This document shows positions 1-6,162 of a stretch of DNA of 64,000 nucleotides, piece by piece. Origin of the DNA: Bacillota bacterium. Its GTDB lineage: Bacteria; Bacillota; Bacilli; Paenibacillales; UBA4045. The stretch is taken from NCBI GenBank assembly GCA_023441055.1, contig JAEZQY010000061.1:1-64000 (forward strand), written 5' to 3'. The number at the start of each line of letters is the position of its first letter. The first letter of the stretch is position 1. The notes under the pieces were generated by a model that was not told the origin of the DNA, ran no database searches, and saw only the letters and a program-made list of their open reading frames with translations. The position numbers and the translations under genes were made by a program.

Positions 1-125
1 AATATGGACTTAAAACGCTATTGTAATCTGCATGCACATGAATGACGAACATCGGAAAGCCGTATGAGGGAAAACCTCACGTACGGTTTGATGAGGAGGG
101 GCAGAATTATCTGCCCTTTACTCTA
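1..125 (+). mobile_element. 3' end of a group II intron (domains V and VI)
   Basis: Bases 57-90 have the form of a group II intron domain V: AAGCCGTATGAGG, a GAAA-type loop, then CCTCACGTACGGTTTG, giving a long hairpin with the conserved AGC catalytic triad. Bases about 93-124 form a second hairpin (GGGCAGA/CTGCCC arms) in the place of domain VI, ending in a pyrimidine-rich CTCTAG where a 3' splice site is expected. The reverse transcriptase and the 5' end would lie upstream of the window. The exact 3' boundary (about 124-126) is an estimate. The intron ends just before the sulfur-operon promoter. Confidence 0.8.
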
Positions 126-132
126 GGTGTAG

Positions 133-168
133 AATAGCGATGATGACTTTAATAGCGATGTTGACTTT
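133..168. repeat. 18-bp tandem duplication at the sulfur-operon promoter
   Basis: Bases 133-150 and 151-168 are two adjacent 18-bp copies (AATAGCGATG A/T TGACTTT) differing by one base. The second copy carries TTGACT, the probable -35 element of the next promoter; the first has ATGACT. The repeat sits between the intron end and the promoter. Confidence 0.75.
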
Positions 169-189
169 ATACCCCATAGGGTATATGAT
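161..189 (+). promoter_or_regulatory. SigA-type promoter of the sulfur operon
   Basis: TTGACT (161-166) and TATGAT (184-189) are separated by exactly 17 bases, and the ATG at 228 follows with a Shine-Dalgarno site at 213-219. A CstR-type palindrome fills the spacer, so repressor binding would block RNA polymerase directly. Confidence 0.8.
169..184. promoter_or_regulatory. CstR operator 1
   Basis: ATACCCCATAGGGTAT is an inverted repeat with arms ATACCC and GGGTAT around four bases. It agrees with the operator type known for CsoR/CstR-family repressors and recurs at 2236-2251 and 4046-4061, always ahead of a sulfur gene. It lies between the -35 and -10 elements. Confidence 0.8.
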
Positions 190-227
190 GTGGATTATAA
201 GTCATAACATCCTAGGGAGTGTTCATC

Positions 228-1922
228 ATGTCTAACAAGATCGTTATTGTCGGCGGAGTAGCAGGCGGAGCTTCTGCTGCAGCGCGTCTGCGCCGATTGG
301 ATGAATCAGCCGAGATCATTATGTTCGAGAAGGGACCGCATGTGTCGTTCTCGAATTGCTCCTTGCCCTACCATCTGAGCGGAGTGGTTGCGAATAGTGA
401 GCGGCTAGTGCTAATGGATCCTGCCGCATTCAAGAAAAGATATAATATCGAGGCGCGTGTTAATCAGGAGGTTGTACGCATTAATCGTCAGCAGAAGACG
501 GTAACGATAGCCAATCTGGTCACCGGAGAATCCTACGAGGAATCCTATGACAAACTGGTGCTCTCGCCAGGGGCGCGACCTATAGTGCCGGAGCTTGAAG
601 GTGTGCATGCCAAGCATGTGTTCACGGTTCGCAACGTTGTGGATATCGAACGGCTCCAGGCGTATATCAAGACCAAGGATGTAAGCCGCATCGCAGTTAT
701 TGGCGGAGGGTTCATCGGCGTAGAGGTAGCAGAGAATCTGCGCTTGGCTGGACGCGAGGTTTCCTTGATCGAATTTGCGAATCAGATCATGATGCCATTC
801 GATTATGATATGGCGCAGATCATGCACAAGGAAATGGTTGATCATGGCGTAGAATTAATCGTTGGTGATGGCTTGGCCAAGGTGGCGGACGACCATGTGG
901 AGCTTAGCTCAGGAAGACTAGTTCCCGCGGATGTAGTTGTGCTGGCAATCGGTGTAAGGCCGGATATTTCACTGGCGCAAGAAGCTGGACTCGAGATTGG
1001 GCAGCTGGGCGGTATTCAAGTGGATGCGAATTATATGACCAGTGATCCATCGATCTATGCGGTTGGCGATGCTATTGAGGTGTATCATCGATTGCTGCAT
1101 AAGCCGACACGCTTGGCCTTGGCAGGACCAGCACAGCGGCAAGCTCGCGCGGCTGCAGATCACATGTATGGTCTGACCCATCAGAACAGGGGAGTGATCG
1201 GCTCATCGAGCCTGCAGCTATTCGATTTAACTTGCGCAGCAACAGGTCTTAATGAGAAGACAGCCAAGCAAGCGGGTATTCAGACGGATAGTGTATATGT
1301 GGTTGCGCCAGACAAAGTGAGCTTGATGCCTAATAGTAATCCCCTGCACTTCAAATTAATATTCGAGGTGCCTACTGGAAGAATTCTGGGTGCACAAGCG
1401 ATCGGTAAAGGGAATGCGGATAAACGAATCGATGTCATCGCCACAATGATCACAATGGGTGGAACCTTGGAGGATTTGAAGGAGCTGGAGCTCACCTATT
1501 CTCCGATGTATGGCACGGCTAAGGATGTAGTGAACCTAGCTGCGCTGGTTGCGACCAATGTGTTATATGGCCGCTTCAAGCAAGTGCATGTATCCGAGGT
1601 GCGGGATTTAGTCGAGCAGGGTGCTGTATTCGTGGATGTGCGCGAGGTGAATGAATACCGTAACGGGCATATCAAGGGAGCAATCCATATCCCGCTCAGC
1701 GAGCTGAGGGAGCGCATGCATGAGATTCCGAAGGACGTACCTGTCTATGTGCATTGCCGATCCGCCCAGCGCAGCTATAACGCAGTTATGGCCTTACAGA
1801 ATAGCGGGTATGACCATGTTCTAAATGTGTCGGGTTCATTCTTAGGTATTTGTTTATACGAATACTATAATGATGTAACATTGGAACGGGAGCCGATTGT
1901 GACACAGTATTATTTTAAATAA
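228..1922 (+). CDS. CoA-disulfide / persulfide reductase fused to a rhodanese
   Basis: 564-aa flavoprotein. Residues 1 to about 445 form a pyridine nucleotide-disulfide oxidoreductase: an FAD-binding IVIVGGVAGG at 5-14, a second Rossmann IAVIGGGFIGVEVAENL near 155-172, and an active-site cysteine C44 in the CoA-disulfide reductase context SNCSLPY. The usual motif is NCGLPY, so glycine is replaced by serine. Residues about 460-560 form a rhodanese domain with active-site C510 in HCRSAQRS. This is the CoADR-RHD / NADH-dependent persulfide reductase architecture, which reduces CoA or protein persulfides in the cytoplasm and releases sulfide. The ATG at 228 is chosen over a GTG at 219 because TAGGGAG at 213-219 is then 8 bases away. 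It is the first gene after a CstR-controlled promoter, 16 bases ahead of the repressor gene. Family assignment is firm; the physiological substrate is inferred. Confidence 0.93.
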   Translation: MSNKIVIVGGVAGGASAAARLRRLDESAEIIMFEKGPHVSFSNCSLPYHLSGVVANSERLVLMDPAAFKKRYNIEARVNQEVVRINRQQKTVTIANLVTGESYEESYDKLVLSPGARPIVPELEGVHAKHVFTVRNVVDIERLQAYIKTKDVSRIAVIGGGFIGVEVAENLRLAGREVSLIEFANQIMMPFDYDMAQIMHKEMVDHGVELIVGDGLAKVADDHVELSSGRLVPADVVVLAIGVRPDISLAQEAGLEIGQLGGIQVDANYMTSDPSIYAVGDAIEVYHRLLHKPTRLALAGPAQRQARAAADHMYGLTHQNRGVIGSSSLQLFDLTCAATGLNEKTAKQAGIQTDSVYVVAPDKVSLMPNSNPLHFKLIFEVPTGRILGAQAIGKGNADKRIDVIATMITMGGTLEDLKELELTYSPMYGTAKDVVNLAALVATNVLYGRFKQVHVSEVRDLVEQGAVFVDVREVNEYRNGHIKGAIHIPLSELRERMHEIPKDVPVYVHCRSAQRSYNAVMALQNSGYDHVLNVSGSFLGICLYEYYNDVTLEREPIVTQYYFK

Positions 1923-1938
1923 GAGTGGGGTGCAGGGT

Positions 1939-2205
1939 ATGGGGATGAAGTATGACGACAAGGTGATGAATCGTGTAAAACGGATGGAGGGCCAGCTTCG
2001 AGGCATTCTTCGAATGATGGAGGAGGGCAAGGATTGCAAGGAGGTTATTACACAGCTCTCTGCTGTTCGTTCAGGTGTTGATCGTGTGATTGGCATTGTG
2101 GTAAGCGAGAACCTGGTGGAGTGTGTCATTCAGTCTGAGGGCGACACTGCTAGATTGAATGAGTCGATTCAAGAGGCTGTAAATCTGCTAGTCAAAAGCC
2201 GCTGA
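1939..2205 (+). CDS. cstR: CstR-type persulfide-sensing repressor (CsoR family)
   Basis: 88-aa all-helical DNA-binding protein of the CsoR/RcnR family (VMNRVKRMEGQLRGILRMM near the N-terminus). The sensing residues are visible: C33 and C62 are 29 residues apart, as in S. aureus CstR (C31/C60). The position four residues before the second cysteine, which is the copper-ligand histidine in CsoR, is N58. This Cys-Asn-Cys arrangement points to persulfide sensing by disulfide or polysulfide bridging rather than Cu(I) binding. It probably represses the whole cluster through the three palindromes at 169, 2236 and 4046. ATG 1939 is preferred because GAGTGGGG ends 8 bases upstream; ATG 1945 and GTG 1930 are alternatives. 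B. subtilis yrkD occupies the same place in the yrk cluster. Confidence 0.9.
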   Translation: MGMKYDDKVMNRVKRMEGQLRGILRMMEEGKDCKEVITQLSAVRSGVDRVIGIVVSENLVECVIQSEGDTARLNESIQEAVNLLVKSR

Positions 2206-2235
2206 ACCTGGTGGCTTTATATTTTACAAAATTAA

Positions 2236-2251
2236 ATACCCGCATGGGTAT
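2236..2251. promoter_or_regulatory. CstR operator 2
   Basis: ATACCCGCATGGGTAT, the same ATACCC-N4-GGGTAT palindrome as operator 1, 14 bases before the ATG at 2266. A TTTACA at 2223-2228 may be a -35 element, but no convincing -10 at standard spacing is visible. The operator suggests a second regulated promoter for the DsrE-rhodanese genes. Confidence 0.75.
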
Positions 2252-2265
2252 ATGGAGGGCGAATA

Positions 2266-2742
2266 ATGGAGCAGAAATCAACGAATATTATTTTGTTCAG
2301 CGGTGACTATGATAAGGCAATGGCCGCCTATATCATTGCCAATGGCGCGGCGGCCTACGACCATAAGGTTACGATTTTCCATACGTTCTGGGGGATCAAT
2401 GCGATTCGCAAGCAGGGACATGTTGCTGTGAAGAAGGGCCTGCTGGAGAGAATGTTCGGCCGTATGATGCCGCGCGGAGCTGAGAGGCTCGGTCTGTCCA
2501 AGCTGCAGATGCTGGGTATGGGACCTAAGATGATCAAGCATGTTGTCAAGAAGCACAATGCGCTGACACTGACGCAGCTCATTGAGATGGCGCAGGAGCA
2601 GGATATCAATCTGGTCTCTTGTACGATGACAATGGATCTGCTGGGTCTGCAGAAGGATGAGCTGCTTGACGGTGTACAATATGCTGGTGTTGCAGCTTAC
2701 TTGGCGGATGCCGAGAATGGAAGCGTGAATTTATTTATATAA
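2266..2742 (+). CDS. DsrE/DsrF/DrsH-like sulfur-relay protein
   Basis: 158 aa. The N-terminal TNIILFSGDYDKAMAAYIIA and the IFHTFWGINA segment fit the DsrE2-like (DrsH-like) branch of the DsrE family, whose members bind sulfur as cysteine persulfide and pass it between TusA and rhodanese partners. The likely persulfide cysteine is in LVSCTMTMDL near residue 126. It corresponds to yrkE in the B. subtilis yrk cluster. The ATG at 2266 follows GGAGGGCGAATA. It sits directly after CstR operator 2 and 19 bases before a membrane-anchored rhodanese gene. In S. aureus CstA, TusA, rhodanese and DsrE-like domains are joined in one chain; here they are separate genes. Family assignment is solid; partners are inferred from the neighbourhood. 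Confidence 0.88.
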   Translation: MEQKSTNIILFSGDYDKAMAAYIIANGAAAYDHKVTIFHTFWGINAIRKQGHVAVKKGLLERMFGRMMPRGAERLGLSKLQMLGMGPKMIKHVVKKHNALTLTQLIEMAQEQDINLVSCTMTMDLLGLQKDELLDGVQYAGVAAYLADAENGSVNLFI

Positions 2743-2761
2743 GAGATAGGAGCTGAGCAGC

Positions 2762-3109
2762 ATGGAGACCCTAATCATTATCGCAGCAGCTGCATTGTTC
2801 TTGATCTGGCGCTTCAAGCCGGTCAAAGGCATTCAGTCGATTACAACGGAACAGCTTAAAGGCATGTTAGGCAGTAAGGACGTATCATTCATTGATGTTC
2901 GCACACCGGCGGAATTTAAGTCGAGTCATATTCGACAGTTCGATAACATCCCTCTGGGGAGCGATCTGTCCAGACTGCCTCGAGATAAGGAAGTGGTTGT
3001 CATCTGTCAGAGTGGTATGCGCAGCAGTCAAGCTTGCAAGCAATTGAAAAAGCTGGGGTATGAAAAAATAACGAATGTCCGCGGCGGCATGAGTGCATGG
3101 AGAGGATGA
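2762..3109 (+). CDS. Membrane-anchored rhodanese
   Basis: 115 aa. Residues 3-17 (TLIIIAAAALFLIWR) form one N-terminal membrane helix, followed by a single rhodanese domain with DVRTPAEF and active-site loop CQSGMRS (C82). The six-residue loop after the cysteine is typical of single-domain sulfurtransferases. The anchor suggests sulfur transfer at the inner face of the membrane, perhaps near the TauE exporter encoded downstream (inference). The ATG at 2762 has GATAGGAGCTGAGCAGC upstream. Eight bases separate it from the next rhodanese gene. Confidence 0.9.
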   Translation: METLIIIAAAALFLIWRFKPVKGIQSITTEQLKGMLGSKDVSFIDVRTPAEFKSSHIRQFDNIPLGSDLSRLPRDKEVVVICQSGMRSSQACKQLKKLGYEKITNVRGGMSAWRG

Positions 3110-3116
3110 AGGAAGG

Positions 3117-3413
3117 ATGAAAGAAATTACACCAACAGAGGTACAACAACGATTAGAGTCTGGAGAAAAGCTGCATCTTGTTGATGTTCGTCAAGCATCG
3201 GAAGTAGAGGAGGGGCACATTCCTGGCATCCTTCATATTCCATTAGGTGTGCTGGAGTTTCGCATGAATGAGCTGGATAAGAAGGTACCCTATATTATGA
3301 TATGTCGTTCTGGCGGAAGAAGCGGTCAAGCAACAGCCTTTTTAAGCGAACATGGCTATGATGTAACGAATATGAGTGGCGGTATGCTGGCTTGGGAAGG
3401 TCAAGTTGAATAA
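3117..3413 (+). CDS. Single-domain rhodanese (thiosulfate/persulfide sulfurtransferase)
   Basis: 98-aa cytoplasmic rhodanese: TPTEVQQRLESG at the start, VDVRQASEVEEGHIPG, and active-site loop CRSGGRS with C63. It carries persulfide on C63 and passes it to small thiols or partner proteins. The ATG at 3117 is chosen. A GTG at 3093 would extend the protein by eight non-family residues and overlap the preceding gene, though the purine-rich AGAGGATGAAGGAAGG ahead of 3117 leaves some ambiguity. It resembles B. subtilis yrkG-type small proteins in position. It is co-transcribed with the genes on either side, with the next start 16 bases downstream. Confidence 0.9.
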   Translation: MKEITPTEVQQRLESGEKLHLVDVRQASEVEEGHIPGILHIPLGVLEFRMNELDKKVPYIMICRSGGRSGQATAFLSEHGYDVTNMSGGMLAWEGQVE

Positions 3414-3429
3414 ATTAGGAGGAGACAAC

Positions 3430-3993
3430 ATGGCAGTGAAATCAGATGTACAGTTAGATGCGAAGGGATTGGCATGCCCAATGCCGATTGTAAGGACGAA
3501 GAAAGCGATGAATCAATTAGAAGACGGTCAGGTTCTGGAGATTCAAGCGACAGATAAAGGCTCTAAAGCGGATCTGACAGCTTGGGCGGAGAACGTGGGG
3601 CATCAATATATCGGCACAATTGAGGATGGGGATGTGCTCGTACACTATATTCGCAAGTGTTCGAATGAATCGGTCGTGGAAGGAAGCCATCAGCCTACGC
3701 TGTCGAATGAGGAGGCCGTGCAGCGCGCAGCGCAAGGTGGACTGATTCTAGATGTGCGTGAGGAAGCGGAGTATGCATTCGGTCATCTGGAGGGTGCCAA
3801 GTCGATTCCGATGGGTGAGTTGGATGCGCGTATGCACGAACTGAACAAGGATCAAGAGCTATATGTCATCTGCCGCACAGGCACACGCAGTGATCTTGCA
3901 GCTCAGAAGCTGTCAAGGTCAGGCTTCACCCATGTCTATAATGTACGGCCAGGCATGTTGGCGTGGAATGGTCAGTTATCGAAAAACGTCTAG
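3430..3993 (+). CDS. TusA-rhodanese fusion (YrkF-like)
   Basis: 187 aa. Residues 1 to about 75 are a TusA/SirA domain with the signature GLACPMPIVRTKKAMN; C16 in the CPxP motif is the sulfur carrier. Residues about 90-185 are a rhodanese with LDVREEAEYAFGHLEG and loop CRTGTRS (C148). The fusion lets the rhodanese pass a persulfide to the carrier in the same chain, as in B. subtilis YrkF and part of S. aureus CstA. The start at 3430 is set by AGGAGGAG (3418-3425) 5 to 8 bases upstream. A weak hairpin terminator (4003-4028) and CstR operator 3 follow the gene. Confidence 0.93.
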   Translation: MAVKSDVQLDAKGLACPMPIVRTKKAMNQLEDGQVLEIQATDKGSKADLTAWAENVGHQYIGTIEDGDVLVHYIRKCSNESVVEGSHQPTLSNEEAVQRAAQGGLILDVREEAEYAFGHLEGAKSIPMGELDARMHELNKDQELYVICRTGTRSDLAAQKLSRSGFTHVYNVRPGMLAWNGQLSKNV

Positions 3994-4002
3994 ATCAGTT
4001 AC

Positions 4003-4031
4003 AGGTGGGGAGACTGTTCTTCCCACCTTAT
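4003..4031 (+). terminator. Hairpin terminator or attenuator
   Basis: AGGTGGG (4003-4009) pairs with CCCACCT (4022-4028), followed by TATT only. It is a modest stem with a short T tract between the TusA-rhodanese gene and operator 3, so it may reduce rather than stop read-through. Confidence 0.5.
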
Positions 4032-4045
4032 TAAACCAAAAAATA

Positions 4046-4061
4046 ATACCCATGGGGGTAA
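4046..4061. promoter_or_regulatory. CstR operator 3
   Basis: ATACCCATGGGGGTAA keeps the ATACCC-N4-GGGTA(T/A) pattern of the other two operators with one mismatch in the right arm. It ends six bases before the ATG at 4068, so bound CstR might also shield the ribosome-binding region DNA. GGGGG within it probably doubles as part of the Shine-Dalgarno site. Confidence 0.65.
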
Positions 4062-4067
4062 ATTAAT

Positions 4068-5195
4068 ATGACAATAATGAAATGGACCGCGAAAGATGTA
4101 GCTAAGAAAGTCATTCACAATGAGCCGTTGTTTATTCTAGATGTCCGACATTCAGATGCCTATACGGATTGGAGAATTGAAGGCCATCAATTTCAGTATC
4201 TTAACATCCCATACTTTGAACTGTTAGATGGTGTGGAAGACATTGTTCACCAGATTCCAGCTGACCGGGATGTGCTGGTAGTATGCGCTAAGGAGGGCTC
4301 CTCCATCATGGTTGCTGAGATGCTAAGCGATGCGGGGCTTGATGCAGCGTACCTTGAGGGCGGTATGAAGGCATGGAGCATGTATCTGGAGCCGATCAAG
4401 GTGAGTGAGCTTGCTGGCGGAGGTGAGCTGTATCAATTCGTTCGCTTAGGGAAAGGCTGCTTGTCCTATATGGTGATATCCGATGGAGAGGCAGCGGTTA
4501 TTGACGCAGTTCGGTTCACGGACGTATTCACCAGCTTCGCCGCGGAGAAGGGTGCAAGGATTACACATGTATTCGACACGCACCTGCATGCTGATCACAT
4601 CTCGGGCGGACGCTCGATTGCGGAGGTGACAGGTGCCGCCTATTACTTGCCGCCTGAGGATGCGCAAGAGGTTCAATTCGCCTATACCCCGCTGATGGAT
4701 GGTCTTCGTGTCAGGATCGGAACCTCGGAGATTGATGTGAGTGCACTATACTCCCCAGGGCATACGATCGGATCAACCTCCTTCATTGTCGATGGCAGGT
4801 TTCTGTTAACCGGCGACATTCTGTTCATCGACTCGATTGGACGACCTGACCTGGCTGGACTAGCAGAGGATTGGGTCGGTGATCTTCGAGAGACGCTGTA
4901 CCGCCGCTATCGCGAGCTGGCAGAAGATCTGATCGTTCTGCCTGCACACTTCATGATTCTGGAGGAGCTGAATGAGGATGGCACAGTGGCCAAGCGACTG
5001 GGCGACCTGTTGGTATCTAATCATGGCTTGAACATTGAGGATGAGCATGAGTTCCGTCGGATTGTGACCGAGCAGCTGCCGCCGCAGCCGAATGCCTACC
5101 AGCAGATTAGGCAAGTCAATATGGGTAGACTAACTCCTGAGAGCGACGAGCAGACTGAGATGGAAATCGGCCCTAACCGTTGCGCAGTGCGTTGA
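4068..5195 (+). CDS. Rhodanese-like / metallo-beta-lactamase persulfide dioxygenase (YrkH-like)
   Basis: 375 aa. Residues about 1-110 form a rhodanese-like domain (ILDVRHSDAYTDWRIEG; loop VVCAKEGSS, with a cysteine but without the usual basic residue next to it). Residues about 120-340 form a metallo-beta-lactamase domain of the ETHE1/persulfide-dioxygenase type: the metal motif THLHADHISGG, a second ligand region YSPGHTIGSTSF, TGDILFIDSIGRPDL, and LPAHF. The enzyme probably oxidises glutathione-like or low-molecular-weight thiol persulfides to sulfite, using Fe(II). The domain order is rhodanese first, as in B. subtilis YrkH and the reverse of S. aureus CstB. The sulfite product explains the TauE exporter whose start lies two bases after this stop codon. 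Confidence 0.92.
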   Translation: MTIMKWTAKDVAKKVIHNEPLFILDVRHSDAYTDWRIEGHQFQYLNIPYFELLDGVEDIVHQIPADRDVLVVCAKEGSSIMVAEMLSDAGLDAAYLEGGMKAWSMYLEPIKVSELAGGGELYQFVRLGKGCLSYMVISDGEAAVIDAVRFTDVFTSFAAEKGARITHVFDTHLHADHISGGRSIAEVTGAAYYLPPEDAQEVQFAYTPLMDGLRVRIGTSEIDVSALYSPGHTIGSTSFIVDGRFLLTGDILFIDSIGRPDLAGLAEDWVGDLRETLYRRYRELAEDLIVLPAHFMILEELNEDGTVAKRLGDLLVSNHGLNIEDEHEFRRIVTEQLPPQPNAYQQIRQVNMGRLTPESDEQTEMEIGPNRCAVR

Positions 5196-5196
5196 T

Positions 5197-5979
5197 ATGA
5201 TGGACCTCACATTCGTGCTTGTCGTGTTCTTGATCGGGTTTGTGGGCTCATTCATCTCAGGTATGCTGGGCATCGGCGGATCCATTATTAAGTATCCCAT
5301 GCTTCTCTACATTCCGCCCATGCTCGGCTTAGTCGCCTTCTCTGCGCATGAGGTGTCAGGGATCAGCGCTGTTCAGGTACTGTTCGCTTCGATAGCCGGA
5401 ATATGGTCTTATCGGAAGGGCGGCTATCTGAATAAATCGCTGATTATAACGATGGGATCGGCAATCTTGGCTGGGAGCTTAGTCGGCAGTCTGGGGTCAT
5501 CGTATCTGAGTGAAGATGCGGTGAATCTGGTATACGGGCTATTAGCGACGATTGCGGCAATCATGATGTTCGTTCCGAAGAAGCAGATCGATGAACAACC
5601 ATTCGATCAGGTGACCTTCAACAAAGCAATGGCGGCGAGCCTGGCGCTGATTGTCGGAATTGGATCGGGAATTGTAGGGGCGGCTGGAGGCTTTATCCTA
5701 GTGCCGATCATGCTTGTCATCCTGAAGATTCCAACACGCATGACGATTGCGACAAGCCTTGCCGTTACCTTCATCTCATCCATTGGCGGCAGCGCGGGCA
5801 AGCTCCTGACCGGCCAGGTGGATTATGGGCCTGCAAGCATCATGATTATTGCCAGTCTGCTGGCAGCGCCATTAGGCGCTATGGCTGGCAAGAGGATGAA
5901 TACGAAGCTGCTTCAGGGTATTCTGGCCATTCTTATCTTGGCTACTGCGGTGAAGATCTGGATTGATTATTTGGGCTGA
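5197..5979 (+). CDS. TauE/SafE-family sulfite/sulfur-anion exporter
   Basis: 260-aa polytopic membrane protein with about eight predicted helices and the two characteristic glycine-rich repeats of the family: SFISGMLGIGGSIIKYPMLL near the N-terminus and GIVGAAGGFILVPIMLVIL in the second half. The family exports sulfite or related organosulfur anions. It closes the sulfur operon; its ATG is only one base past the stop of the dioxygenase gene, so translation is probably coupled, and no strong Shine-Dalgarno site is visible. It corresponds to B. subtilis yrkJ. Substrate is inferred from context. Confidence 0.9.
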   Translation: MMDLTFVLVVFLIGFVGSFISGMLGIGGSIIKYPMLLYIPPMLGLVAFSAHEVSGISAVQVLFASIAGIWSYRKGGYLNKSLIITMGSAILAGSLVGSLGSSYLSEDAVNLVYGLLATIAAIMMFVPKKQIDEQPFDQVTFNKAMAASLALIVGIGSGIVGAAGGFILVPIMLVILKIPTRMTIATSLAVTFISSIGGSAGKLLTGQVDYGPASIMIIASLLAAPLGAMAGKRMNTKLLQGILAILILATAVKIWIDYLG

Positions 5980-6122
5980 TGGTCAGTCCATGCAGTGGAG
6001 CTCCTCCTGGGTATGACTGTCTAGCAGCATTTGTAAATCAAGCTCAATCTACGTATACTTATGAAATCTGAAGCCGACATGAGCTATGCACAGCAGTTTA
6101 TATTCCATTTATATTGTAAGGA

Positions 6123-6128
6123 TATAAT
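6123..6128 (+). promoter_or_regulatory. Candidate -10 element of the MMPL exporter gene
   Basis: A perfect TATAAT lies 34 bases before the ATG at 6163. No good -35 hexamer is found at 16-18 bases (the best is TTTATA at 6097-6102, 20 bases away), so the promoter may need an activator such as the OmpR-type regulator encoded downstream. Confidence 0.4.
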
Positions 6129-6162
6129 GTAGAAAGTTTATTACAAGGAGGAGCATCCATTA

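Noticed and set aside
1930..2205. Copper sensor CsoR
   Set aside because: The copper-ligand histidine position is Asn58 and the gene sits among persulfide genes with CstR-type operators.
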